From positions 1 to 64,000 of the forward strand of contig CANROD010000002.1 of the NCBI GenBank assembly GCA_947632105.1: 64,000 nt of DNA, read 5' to 3'. This document shows positions 10,583-20,195 of this stretch, piece by piece (the first letter of the stretch is position 1; each line of letters starts with the position of its first letter). Under the pieces are notes generated by a model, which saw only the letters and a program-made list of their open reading frames with translations, had not been told where the DNA came from and did no database searches. Source of the stretch: an uncultured Oligella sp. (GTDB lineage Bacteria > Pseudomonadota > Gammaproteobacteria > Burkholderiales > Burkholderiaceae_B). The position numbers were made by a program, and so were the translations under genes.

Positions 10583-11707
10583 ATGAGAAAAACTTTCCGT
10601 TTATCAGCATTATTTGCAGCAGCAACATTATCCTTCGGTATAACCACATCAGCACAGGCTGAAGTGGTTAAAATTGGTTTTGTTGGTCCAATTACGGGGC
10701 CACTGACCCAATATGGGGATATGGTGCTTGAGGGTATGACTACCGCAATTGAAACGGTCAATGAAGCAGGTGGTATAAATGGTGATACTTTTGAAATTGT
10801 TCGTGTAGATGATGCCTGTGAACCTAAGCAAGGACCTATCGCTGCCAATAATATCATTAATCAAGATATTGGCTTTGTTATTGGTCCTGTATGTACAGGA
10901 GCCACTGTAGCGGCTGCTAGTATTTTAGATGAACACGGCGTCGTTACAATTACGCCATCAGGTACAGGCCCAGTAATTACTGATGGCAAGGACTTTCACT
11001 TTATTTTCCGTTCAATTGGTCGCGATGATCAACAGGGCCCGGCTGCTGCAGAGTACATAGTTAATGTTGCCAAGCCTGAGCGTTTAGCTGTACTGCATGA
11101 TAAGCAGTCATATGGTCAAGGTATTGCGGCTTCAGTTAGAGATGAGGCTAAAAAAGCGGGGATCAATGTCGTGATGTTTGAGGGCGTTAATGCCGGTGAA
11201 TCTGACTATTCAGCTATTCTTACTAGTTTACGTTCTAGTGATGTTGATTTTGTTTATTTTGGCGGTTATCACCCAGAGATGGGATTATTGTTGCGTCAAG
11301 CTCGAGAGTTAGGTTTTAACGCACCATTTATGGGACCAGAAGGTGTTGGTAATCCTGATGTTAATGCGATTGCTGGTGAGGCTGTAGAAGGTATGTTGGT
11401 TACTTTACCATCAGATTACTCAGCACTTCCTGAGAATGCGGAGATTGTCCAGGCCTTTAAGGATAAGGGTCGAAATCCTTCAGGTGCATTTCAGTTAACC
11501 GCCTATGCTGCGACGCAAGCTATTCTTAAAGGAATTGAACAAACAGATTCTACTGATCCTGAAAAAGTAGCCGATTGGTTACATGAGAATTCAGTGCCTA
11601 CCGTCTTGGGTGATATTAGTTGGACTGAACAAGGTGACCTCACGGAGTTTGTTTTTGATGTCTTTCAATGGCATACAGATGGTTCCAAGACATTGGCAAC
11701 TGAGTAA
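10583..11707 (+). CDS. Branched-chain amino acid ABC transporter substrate-binding protein (LivK-like)
   Basis: Signal peptide; 'VKIGFVGPITGPLTQYGDMVLEGMTTAIETVNEAGGINGD'; no LivHMGF genes adjacent. Confidence 0.92.
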   Translation: MRKTFRLSALFAAATLSFGITTSAQAEVVKIGFVGPITGPLTQYGDMVLEGMTTAIETVNEAGGINGDTFEIVRVDDACEPKQGPIAANNIINQDIGFVIGPVCTGATVAAASILDEHGVVTITPSGTGPVITDGKDFHFIFRSIGRDDQQGPAAAEYIVNVAKPERLAVLHDKQSYGQGIAASVRDEAKKAGINVVMFEGVNAGESDYSAILTSLRSSDVDFVYFGGYHPEMGLLLRQARELGFNAPFMGPEGVGNPDVNAIAGEAVEGMLVTLPSDYSALPENAEIVQAFKDKGRNPSGAFQLTAYAATQAILKGIEQTDSTDPEKVADWLHENSVPTVLGDISWTEQGDLTEFVFDVFQWHTDGSKTLATE

Positions 11708-11737
11708 TTAGTTGATTCTTCCACAATCATTTAATTA

Positions 11738-11772
11738 AGCACTCTAATTGTTTTACAATTAGAGTGCTTTTC
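11738..11772 (+). terminator. Rho-independent terminator
   Basis: AGCACTCTAATTG-TTTTA-CAATTAGAGTGCT-TTTCTTT. Confidence 0.85.
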
Positions 11773-11797
11773 TTTATTTAAAGAAACGATAAAATAC

Positions 11798-13003
11798 TTG
11801 AGTGCTAGTTGCTTGGCTCATGTATTTAATTTATATAATCAATTAAAAATTTTGGATATTAAAGGATTGGTTACAGCTTCTTCATATTTCAAGCGCAGCG
11901 AACAAGCGCGTTTATCCATTACAGGTGATTGGGTTTTAGCAAATTATAAAGATCTTCAACGCATTGAAAATAGCTTGAGTGAAGCGCTTTCAACAACTAA
12001 GAATCTTGACTTTTCTGAGCTAACTCAGATGGATACCAATGGTGCTTACCTCTTAATTAAAATAGTTGGAGATGAGCGCCTTAAGGTGGTGCTCGAGCAG
12101 GATGCCTCCTTACCTTTAGCTTTCCGCAATTTGCTATTGGCGGTATTAGAGAGTTTTGAGGAGTCTAAAAAACAGCAACAACAAAGCAACAAAAAATACA
12201 GCGCTATTGCTTTGTATTTTGACCAATTAGGGCGTCGTGCTATTGATGCTAAAACAGAGGCCATTAGTTGGTTAGCATTTTTTGGTTCGATCATAGAAAA
12301 TATGTTTCTAACCTTGTTGCAGCCTAAGAAGTGGCGTTTAACATCAGTAGTCGCTCATATAGATTCGAGTGGTCTGCAAGCGGTACCTATTATTTTCTTA
12401 TTGAACTTCTTAGTAGGTGCGGTAATTGCCTTCTTGGGGGCAAGCGTGCTAGAGCAATTCGGTGCAACCATATTCACTGTGCATTTAGTTGGTTTTGCCT
12501 TTATGCGTGAGTTTGGTGTGCTTCTTACCGCTATTTTAATTGCGGGACGTACAGCAAGTGCCTTTACTGCTCATATCGGTTCGATGCGTTTAAATGAGGA
12601 AGTCGATGCACTCAAAGTAGGGGGAGTTAATCCATTAAATATGTTAGTGCTGCCTCGCGTTGCTGCGTTAATGATTAGTATGCCACTACTCACTTTTATT
12701 GCTATTGTTGCGGGTATCCTAGGTGGGATGGCAGTCTCGAATTTTATGCTTGATATTTCACCTACATTGTTTATGGATGTTTTGATTGATAAGGTTGGTT
12801 TACATCACTTTATCGTGGGGATCTCAAAGGCTCCTATTTTTGCTGTGATTATTGCAACAACTGGTTGTTTAGAAGGTTTTAGAGTTCAAGGTAGTGCTGA
12901 GTCTTTAGGGCGGCGTACGACAAGTAGTGTGGTCAAGTGTATTTTCTTAGTGATTCTACTTGACGCTATGATGGCAATGTTCTTTATGAAAATGGACTGG
13001 TAG
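11798..13003 (+). CDS. MlaE-family lipid ABC transporter permease with N-terminal STAS-like domain
   Basis: MlaE motifs 'VGFAFMREFGVLLTAILIAGRTASAFTAHIGSMRLNEEVDAL'; N-terminal 'DFSELTQMDTNGAYLL' STAS-like; ORF begins at a TTG codon, true start uncertain. Confidence 0.9.
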   Translation: MSASCLAHVFNLYNQLKILDIKGLVTASSYFKRSEQARLSITGDWVLANYKDLQRIENSLSEALSTTKNLDFSELTQMDTNGAYLLIKIVGDERLKVVLEQDASLPLAFRNLLLAVLESFEESKKQQQQSNKKYSAIALYFDQLGRRAIDAKTEAISWLAFFGSIIENMFLTLLQPKKWRLTSVVAHIDSSGLQAVPIIFLLNFLVGAVIAFLGASVLEQFGATIFTVHLVGFAFMREFGVLLTAILIAGRTASAFTAHIGSMRLNEEVDALKVGGVNPLNMLVLPRVAALMISMPLLTFIAIVAGILGGMAVSNFMLDISPTLFMDVLIDKVGLHHFIVGISKAPIFAVIIATTGCLEGFRVQGSAESLGRRTTSSVVKCIFLVILLDAMMAMFFMKMDW

Positions 13004-13005
13004 TT

Positions 13006-13830
13006 ATGAGTAGATCATCAAGTCAGTTGTTAGCTGCTATGCCCTCCGAACGGCAGCATAAGGTGATTATCAAGGTTCGTGGTTTACGTAATCAGTTTGG
13101 TTCGCATGTGGTTCACGATCACTTGGATCTAGATATTTATCAGGGTGATATAGTTGGTGTGGTAGGTGGTTCTGGGACAGGTAAATCGGTCTTGTTACGA
13201 TCTATTGTGGGATTAATCACGCCAGCAGCCGGTGAAATCACGATTTTTGGCAAAACCTTATCCGAGCTATCGAAATCAGAGCGCATAGAGATAGATCGCA
13301 AAATGGGTGTTTTATTCCAACAAGGAGCTCTTTATTCATCACTAACGGTTAAAGAAAATATTGCTTTTCCTTTGATTGAACAGTTGGGCATGCCGAGAGC
13401 TCAAGCTGAGGACTTAGCCATTATGAAGCTTTTTTTAGTTGGGTTGACTGCAGTTGCTGCAGACCGCTATCCTTCTGAACTATCGGGAGGAATGATTAAG
13501 CGTGCAGCTCTAGCGCGTGCTTTAGCCTTAGATCCAGCTATTTTGTTTTTAGATGAACCTACTGCAGGCTTGGACCCTATTGGTGCAGCTAAATTTGATG
13601 AGTTAATTAAAACCTTAAGAGATGCTTTAGGTTTGACTATTTTTTTAGTCACTCATGATATGGATACTTTATATACAGCATGCGATAAGATCGCTGTATT
13701 GTCAGATAAAAAAGTGCTAATTTCTGCACCAATTGAGGAAGTGAAAAAAGTCGATAATGAGTGGATTCAAGAGTATTTCAACGGCCCTCGAGGTCGTGCA
13801 GTATACACTTCGCACACTCCAACTAGATAG
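13006..13830 (+). CDS. MlaF-like ABC transporter ATP-binding protein
   Basis: GGSGTGKSVLL, ELSGGMIKRAALARAL, FLDEPTAGLDP. Confidence 0.93.
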   Translation: MSRSSSQLLAAMPSERQHKVIIKVRGLRNQFGSHVVHDHLDLDIYQGDIVGVVGGSGTGKSVLLRSIVGLITPAAGEITIFGKTLSELSKSERIEIDRKMGVLFQQGALYSSLTVKENIAFPLIEQLGMPRAQAEDLAIMKLFLVGLTAVAADRYPSELSGGMIKRAALARALALDPAILFLDEPTAGLDPIGAAKFDELIKTLRDALGLTIFLVTHDMDTLYTACDKIAVLSDKKVLISAPIEEVKKVDNEWIQEYFNGPRGRAVYTSHTPTR

Positions 13831-13846
13831 ATTGTAAAGGTAGGGT

Positions 13847-14785
13847 ATGGAGCCAAAAGCAAGACATATTTTAATCGGTTTATTTACCGTAATAGTTAGT
13901 ATAGGTATTGTGGTTGCAGTAATCGTCTTAGGCAAGTTTACTGCCGCATATAACTGGCAATATTATATCGTGCAGTTTGATGAAAGTGTTAGTGGTCTAT
14001 CTAATGGTAGCGCAGTAGATTATAGTGGTTTGAAAATTGGTGAGGTTGAGCGTTTAGAGCTTCAATCTAATCCTAATCTTGTCAATGCCTATATTAGAAT
14101 CCAAGATGGTGTTGATATCCATGAGGATGTTACAGCTATGCTGTCGACTGTTGGTATTACCGGTCAGTCAATAATAGCTCTTTCAGGAGGCACTAAAAAG
14201 TCTAAGATATTAAATGGTACGAGTGACAATAGAGCAATTATTTACGCAACACCCTCGCCGTTGTCACAGCTTTTTTCGGGGGGAGAGGGGATAATCTCTA
14301 GCTTGAGTGAAAGTTTAGTCGGTGTTTCAGACCTTTTAAGTCAAGAAAATATTCAAAATTTTAGTCAAATATTATCGAATGTCGAGATCGTTACTTCGTC
14401 AGTAGCTCAAGAAAGTGATCATATTCAATCCGTTATTCGTGAATCTGAACAGCTGCTTTCTAATGCTAATGATGCTGTTAATTTATTTAAAGATTTTAAT
14501 GTTGATGTAAATAATTTAGTTAATGAACAAGGGGCTAAGGCCCTGGAATCAATGGCGATTGCTCTAGATTCAGTAAAACTGGCAGCTCAAAATATTCAAG
14601 TGTTGATTGATAACTCTCAAGGGCGTCTTTTAACCGGTTTAGATGGTTTAGAGCAGGTTGGTCCAGCGCTCAATGAGTTTAAACGTGGTATGACAACATT
14701 TAACAATCTGCTCAGGAATTTTTCAGAAAGCCCTGGACGCTTTATATTAGAAGGTGAGCCTTTAGAGGAGTATAAACCATGGTAA
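13847..14785 (+). CDS. MlaD/MCE domain protein
   Basis: N-terminal TM plus MCE region 'SVSGLSNGSAVDYSGLKIGEV'; operon context. Confidence 0.9.
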   Translation: MEPKARHILIGLFTVIVSIGIVVAVIVLGKFTAAYNWQYYIVQFDESVSGLSNGSAVDYSGLKIGEVERLELQSNPNLVNAYIRIQDGVDIHEDVTAMLSTVGITGQSIIALSGGTKKSKILNGTSDNRAIIYATPSPLSQLFSGGEGIISSLSESLVGVSDLLSQENIQNFSQILSNVEIVTSSVAQESDHIQSVIRESEQLLSNANDAVNLFKDFNVDVNNLVNEQGAKALESMAIALDSVKLAAQNIQVLIDNSQGRLLTGLDGLEQVGPALNEFKRGMTTFNNLLRNFSESPGRFILEGEPLEEYKPW

Positions 14786-15390
14786 GAAAATCATTTATTA
14801 AGCTTTTGACAGTAAGCTCACTGGTGTTTTTGCTTGGAGCTTGTTCAGTTTTCCCCAAGGCTCCTCAACTGACGGTTTACCCATTACCACAGCGTGATAT
14901 TCAAAGATATAATACCGTAGTTACGCATGATGTATTGAGTGTTGCCACCCCCTATGCGATTAGTTATTTAGATACTAACCGCATAGTTGTTGTAACGCCT
15001 CAGCATAGCTTGGCTGTGATGGAGGGCATTCGTTGGGAGGACTTAGGCCCTATTGTATTTAGGGATAGTCTGATTAGTACCTTGCGTCGAGCGAATATTT
15101 ATAGTGCAGTTATTAATGATAGTGCAGGGGCAGGTGATTATTCATTGCGAAGTGATTTGCAGAGCTTTCAAATGGATTATTCTGTTCAGCCAGCTGAAGC
15201 GGTTATTAGTGTAGATGCTACTTTAATTAACTTAAAGGCAAGCTCTCAAACGTATAAGACAGCAAGTTTTATTGCTCGCGCTGCCTTGTCTGCTGAGTCT
15301 GATGCAGCTGTAGTTAACGCCTTTGCTGATGCTAATCAACAATTGCAACAGCAACTTATACAGTGGCTGAGTATGCAGTTATTGCCATAA
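14779..15390 (+). CDS. ABC-type transport auxiliary lipoprotein (PqiC-like family)
   Basis: Lipobox LLGACS; last gene of the MCE operon; size and organisation match the family. Confidence 0.8.
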   Translation: MVRKSFIKLLTVSSLVFLLGACSVFPKAPQLTVYPLPQRDIQRYNTVVTHDVLSVATPYAISYLDTNRIVVVTPQHSLAVMEGIRWEDLGPIVFRDSLISTLRRANIYSAVINDSAGAGDYSLRSDLQSFQMDYSVQPAEAVISVDATLINLKASSQTYKTASFIARAALSAESDAAVVNAFADANQQLQQQLIQWLSMQLLP

Positions 15391-15394
15391 TTTT

Positions 15395-15430
15395 AAAGCG
15401 GTGAGTAAATTTATACTTACCGCTTTTGTT
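15395..15430 (+). terminator. Rho-independent terminator
   Basis: AAAGCGGTGAGTA...TACTTACCGCTTTTGTT (one G-T pair). Confidence 0.7.
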
Positions 15431-15454
15431 ATTAGGTGCTATGGAGTGAGTTCA

Positions 15455-15712
15455 CTACTGGCAACTAAACGTTATGAAGTATGAGTCATCTGCTGAGCCA
15501 GAGCCGGTCGGTGCATGTTGCCGAAGACTAAGAGCCTTTAGTGGAGAGCAAACTTTATCTGCATTGCTTTGACAAGCCTTCCAGTTAGGGGCTGATGATG
15601 CACCATCAGAGCATTTTAGACCATAGGAGTTATGACTATTTACATCAATTTTGCTTGCACAAGCAGACAATATGACAGGAACTGCGAGTAGTAGTAATTT
15701 TTTTAGTTTCAT
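15455..15712 (-). CDS. Hypothetical Cys-containing lipoprotein
   Basis: MKLKKLLLLAVPVILSAC lipobox followed by four further cysteines; start set at the internal Met. Confidence 0.7.
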   Translation of the reverse strand: MKLKKLLLLAVPVILSACASKIDVNSHNSYGLKCSDGASSAPNWKACQSNADKVCSPLKALSLRQHAPTGSGSADDSYFITFSCQ

Positions 15713-15932
15713 ATTTAGAATCCTAAGCATCCTCTAATCAGAATAATAGAATTTTATCAGGAGTACAGCTGAAATCATAGACTAATGCTCAGTAATGAGA
15801 TAATAAGCGTTTATTGAGGGGTTAGATAAGTGTGGTAAGTAACATTTTGTATCACTTGACTGTATGAATTCTTGTTAAGATTGATCGAATTGTATAATAA
15901 TTTATCTTTATACTCAGCAAAGGAGTTCTTTT

Positions 15933-16289
15933 ATGAAGAAAGTATTACTTCTAGGATTGTCAGTTATGATGGTGAGCGGTGTTGCAGTAGCTCAAAATGA
16001 TGGGGAAGATTACCGTTCAGCTTGGGCTAAATCTCAGGATATATATATTGAGCCAACGTTACGTATTACTGAAACAACATTTCCAGTGACACCCGAACAG
16101 GCAGCTCAACAACATCTCGCGACTCGCGAAGTTCCTGAGGGTACAGTGCTAAACCAGAGTCAAAGCACAGTTATCGGCCCTAATGGTCAGGTTATTCAGC
16201 AATCGGGTGGATCCGCTATTACGCCATCGTCTACAACTAAGACTCAAGCTGGTGCGCCAGTTGATGATTTATCTCGCTCTGTTCAATAG
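15933..16289 (+). CDS. Hypothetical secreted protein
   Basis: RBS (AAAGGAG), signal peptide ending AVAQ, low-complexity C-terminus. Confidence 0.65.
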   Translation: MKKVLLLGLSVMMVSGVAVAQNDGEDYRSAWAKSQDIYIEPTLRITETTFPVTPEQAAQQHLATREVPEGTVLNQSQSTVIGPNGQVIQQSGGSAITPSSTTKTQAGAPVDDLSRSVQ

Positions 16290-16337
16290 ATTAGGTAGTT
16301 AGGGGCTCTCCCCCATTAAAGGTCACTTTTTGTTATA

Positions 16338-16370
16338 AAGCCTGTCAGTAAATACTGACAGGCTTTATTT
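16338..16370 (+). terminator. Rho-independent terminator
   Basis: AAGCCTGTCAGT-AAAT-ACTGACAGGCTT-TATTTT. Confidence 0.85.
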
Positions 16371-16472
16371 TTGAGCAGGATAATTTTAACCATTTTACGA
16401 CTGAATCGTTTTTTTTGGTTAAGCTGTATTTACTACATTAAATTTTTAGTAGATGTGTCAGTAGTGGGTGAA

Positions 16473-18500
16473 ATGAGTTTAAATATTCAATCCATTAAAA
16501 ATTGCTCAAAGCAAAGCCGAGATATTTTAGAGTCCCTTAGTGAGGAGCAGTTAGTTGCAGCTTCAAGTGACGCTTTGTCGACGCTTGTTTTGGCGGGTGC
16601 TGGTACGGGTAAAACCAGAACCTTAATTGGTCGCTTAGCGTATTTAAAGCAACTAGCAAGCTTTCCGTCATCACGAGTTTTAATGTTAGCTTTTGCTCGC
16701 AAAGCAGCGATAGAGATGCGCGAACGTGTTGATATTTTATTGCCTATGGCGGCTGAGAATATACAGATCAATACATTTCATAGTCTCGGCTTATTTATTG
16801 TTAGTACTGTTAAGGGCACGCTACCTCAGTTGACTGAATTGAGTGACGCTAGTGTGATGGAGCAATTTATACGTCAAGGCTTCTTTAAGCTTTGTCTAAG
16901 TGAACCGGACTATTTAGTGGCTTATTATAAGTGGCTAAGTGTATCAACTATGACCTCAGTAGTGACAGCGACTCACCATGAGTTTTTCCGTAGTTTAAAT
17001 GATGAGTATGTCCAAAACCGTGCAGAGTTAGTTTGCGCTAATTTGTTGTATCAATTGAAAATTGATTATTTATATAAGGTGCATTACCCTAAAGCACATC
17101 GGTGGAGTAAGTCTAAATCATACCAACCATGCTTTTATTTACCACGTCAGGATATTTATCTGGAGATTTATGATTCTGCTGACCGAGTATTATCTGAGGA
17201 ACAGCTTGAATATCGACAAAAGTCTTTGCTGATTCATGAGCAGCACGAAACAAAATGTATAGAGCTATTTTGGGATAGTGATATTGAGAGCTTTTACCAG
17301 CAATCATGTGAGTTATTCAGTAGTTTCCAATGTGCTAACGATGTTAGGACTAAACGTCTTAGGTTGGGCCGTTCTGGTTATCATTGTGAGTTATTTGTAG
17401 AGCAACTTTGTCGTTGGCTATCATTGTCCATGTATGAGCTATCCTGGCCAGATTTAGAGCCCCTGTTGGGATTAGAGGGGAGGTTGCTCAATGTGTTGTT
17501 AGAACCTATATGGAGTCTTTATCAGAAGCACTTACTTAAGTCTGACCGTATTAATTTTGAACAGATGATCATTTTAGCAACAGAATATCTTCGTTCCGGT
17601 CAGTTTAAGGTTCCGTGGGATGAAGTGATGATTGATGAGTTTCAGGATATTTCTTCTCATCGTGCGGCTTTAATTCAGGCGATGAGGTATCAACGACCAA
17701 ATATTCGGCTTTTTTGTGTGGGTGATGACTGGCAGGCTATTTATCGATTTGCGGGCTCAGACTTGCGTTTCACTACGGAGTTTGAGGAGTTTTTTGGTGA
17801 GGTTAAGCGTTATGCTTTAAGTCATACCTTTAGATTTGGCGAGGTGTTAAGTGCGGAGTCTAGTCGCTTTGTATTAGCAAACAGTAGGCAATCCAAAAAG
17901 TCTTTATATGGCTATCAAGGGCATAATAATCCATTAGTTTTATGTCCCTTAGAGCAGATTAAGAAAAAAAAATGGCTTGCCAGTGTATTGGAAGTGATCC
18001 AAAAAGAAACTGCACTATATGCTGAGGATATACAGCAGGATCGAGTTACTGTTTTTATTTTATCGCGCTTTCATCATTTTTTGCTGAATCCTAGTGAGCT
18101 TAAAGCTTATGCCCTTAAATTTCCTGATTTTGATCTTTTACAAGGCACAGTTCATAGTGTTAAGGGTAATGAGGCGGACTATGTACTGTTATTGGAGATG
18201 AATAGTGGAGAGTTTGGTTTCCCTTCCGAAAAGGTTAGTGATAAGTTAGTTGAAAGTTTTTTGCCAATGGCTGAGGACTTTCCTTTTGCTGAGGAGCGGC
18301 GCTTATTTTATGTAGCATTAACAAGAGCGCGAAGACAGGTGTATTTATGTTATAGCGAGACGACAAAGTCAGTCTTTATTGAGGAATTAATTAAGTATCA
18401 TAAGATTCAGTACTTAACTAAGCTGATAGAAAATCAAAAACAAGCTATCGTGCCAAAAAGAAAGCATTGGACTAGACTAAATTATTTTAAATTTAGGTAA
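16473..18500 (+). CDS. UvrD/Rep-family (helicase IV/HelD-like) DNA helicase
   Basis: AGAGTGKTRTLIGRLAYL, EVMIDEFQDIS, VGDDWQAIYRFAGSD, LFYVALTRARRQVYL; start taken at MSLNIQ because the longer ORF abuts the terminator hairpin. Confidence 0.88.
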   Translation: MSLNIQSIKNCSKQSRDILESLSEEQLVAASSDALSTLVLAGAGTGKTRTLIGRLAYLKQLASFPSSRVLMLAFARKAAIEMRERVDILLPMAAENIQINTFHSLGLFIVSTVKGTLPQLTELSDASVMEQFIRQGFFKLCLSEPDYLVAYYKWLSVSTMTSVVTATHHEFFRSLNDEYVQNRAELVCANLLYQLKIDYLYKVHYPKAHRWSKSKSYQPCFYLPRQDIYLEIYDSADRVLSEEQLEYRQKSLLIHEQHETKCIELFWDSDIESFYQQSCELFSSFQCANDVRTKRLRLGRSGYHCELFVEQLCRWLSLSMYELSWPDLEPLLGLEGRLLNVLLEPIWSLYQKHLLKSDRINFEQMIILATEYLRSGQFKVPWDEVMIDEFQDISSHRAALIQAMRYQRPNIRLFCVGDDWQAIYRFAGSDLRFTTEFEEFFGEVKRYALSHTFRFGEVLSAESSRFVLANSRQSKKSLYGYQGHNNPLVLCPLEQIKKKKWLASVLEVIQKETALYAEDIQQDRVTVFILSRFHHFLLNPSELKAYALKFPDFDLLQGTVHSVKGNEADYVLLLEMNSGEFGFPSEKVSDKLVESFLPMAEDFPFAEERRLFYVALTRARRQVYLCYSETTKSVFIEELIKYHKIQYLTKLIENQKQAIVPKRKHWTRLNYFKFR

Positions 18501-18566
18501 AATAAAAGACTTATCTTATTCACCGATGGGTGGATAAATTGTCTATTATAAAATTGTCTGACATTT

Positions 18567-19526
18567 ATGCGTTTTTTTGTTTATTTTTTTGTGTTTTTAT
18601 ATTTTGCGCAAACGTATGATAGTTTTTGGATCGGTTTGTTGGCAGCCATTGCGACTTCTTATTTGTGGCGATATATTAAGCGTCGTAATCAGCAGGTTAG
18701 CTCTCAAGATAAACAGTCTTGGGGTGAGTCTAGTTGGGGTAAAACACGTCAAAGCCGTGCTCATTATGATTTTGCTAAGGGGCATATACGATCGGCTATT
18801 TCTCCTAATGAGGTTTTTACGCCAATTTCATTTTATGTGGCGGCACTATTTTTATGTTTGGGTCGTATAGCTAAAGCTAAAGGTGTAGTAAAAGATAGAG
18901 ATATTGATTTGGCGAATGGAGTAATGAATCAGCTGCGCTTGCCTGAGGCTTTGCGTGTTGAAGCCAGAAAGTATTTTAATCAAGGTAAAGCGGCTGATTT
19001 TTCTATCTCTATTTTAGTTATTGAATTAAAAAAGCAGTTTATTGCTTTCCCAAATTTTCAGCGCATGTTTTTTGATATTTGTTTAGGTGCAGCTATTTTA
19101 GATGGGCGTATCATTGCGTCTGAAAAAGAGATTATTCAAGAGCTATTCACCTTGACCGGTGCGAGGAAGGAGTCTTTCGAGAGTTTTATTGCTCAGTTTG
19201 AACAAAGTAGTAGTTCTAGCGATAGTCATCGGGGGAGTCAACAAAATCACTCTTATCGAAGTGCTTCAGGCCGTCGAGACGGTAGTGGTTGGGGTAGAGC
19301 AACTAAATCTAAGTTAGCGGAGTCTTTGGCTACCTTAGGAGTTACCGAAGATGTTAAACAGGATGAGTTAAAGCAAGTTTATCGAAAGCTTATCAATCAA
19401 TATCATCCCGATAAGTTAGCAGGTCAAAATTTGCCGGAGGGCCTGATTGAAATGGCTAATGAAAAAACACAAGAAATTATTAGTGCTTATAATTACATTA
19501 ATGAGCACAAGGGTTGGTCTCGCTAG
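18567..19526 (+). CDS. DjlA-like membrane co-chaperone (TM + TerB-like + J domain)
   Basis: N-terminal TM, central TerB-like helical region, C-terminal J domain with HPD motif (YHPDKLAGQ). Confidence 0.85.
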   Translation: MRFFVYFFVFLYFAQTYDSFWIGLLAAIATSYLWRYIKRRNQQVSSQDKQSWGESSWGKTRQSRAHYDFAKGHIRSAISPNEVFTPISFYVAALFLCLGRIAKAKGVVKDRDIDLANGVMNQLRLPEALRVEARKYFNQGKAADFSISILVIELKKQFIAFPNFQRMFFDICLGAAILDGRIIASEKEIIQELFTLTGARKESFESFIAQFEQSSSSSDSHRGSQQNHSYRSASGRRDGSGWGRATKSKLAESLATLGVTEDVKQDELKQVYRKLINQYHPDKLAGQNLPEGLIEMANEKTQEIISAYNYINEHKGWSR

Positions 19527-19580
19527 GTGCTGTTCGCTATTAGAATTTAGTGTTTATACTAAGCTCTAATAGCAAATTTG

Positions 19581-19928
19581 TTAGTGGTTACTATAAGCGA
19601 GAGACTCTAAAGCGCGTTCAATCACTTCGGTTGAATCACAGAAAAAAATTAAGGTGTCCCCCTCAGTGGCATTACCTAAAATGGTTTCAATCTCATCATT
19701 AATATCAGTGTTTTGAAGTAACTCACTGACGTGAATAGAGCCATTTTCAAAACGCTCCTCAGGTAGTAACTCTGGAATAAGCTCATAATCAGTCGCTGCA
19801 GCGACAAAGCCTAAAAAGACTTGAGTGCCTTCAACGTTGCAGAGTATCTCTATACCAATATTTTCTTTAGACTCGTCATCGACATATTCAAGATAACGAT
19901 TAAAAGTACTAGTTAAGTAGTTTTGCAT
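19581..19928 (-). CDS. Hypothetical acidic protein
   Basis: 115-aa uninterrupted ORF, strongly acidic; no recognised family. Confidence 0.55.
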   Translation of the reverse strand: MQNYLTSTFNRYLEYVDDESKENIGIEILCNVEGTQVFLGFVAAATDYELIPELLPEERFENGSIHVSELLQNTDINDEIETILGNATEGDTLIFFCDSTEVIERALESLAYSNH

Positions 19929-19937
19929 ATGCTGATA

Positions 19938-20084
19938 TTACTCGTTCAAAAGATTGGTCGGTGGTGGGAGATCTTGTGGTTTAGGAGAGGCGGGACCTTG
20001 ATAGCTATCTGGGTGTTGACCGGCGCAAGCAGTTAGAAATGCTGCAGCTGCTAAAATAAAGAGAAGTTGTTTAATTTTACCCAT
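19938..20084 (-). CDS. Small putative lipoprotein (48 aa)
   Basis: Manual translation MGKIKQLLFILAAAAFLTACAGQHPDSYQGPASPKPQDLPPPTNLLNE*; lipobox LTAC; below the ORF-track size cutoff. Confidence 0.65.
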   Translation of the reverse strand: MGKIKQLLFILAAAAFLTACAGQHPDSYQGPASPKPQDLPPPTNLLNE

Positions 20085-20195
20085 GCACTATACTCCGAAA
20101 GTAGGTCTATTATCTATTAATTGTTAATTAATCAAGATGACTGGTTATTGTAGTGTACTTTTTTATTTATTGCAGTGATGGACTGCTTTGGTACG

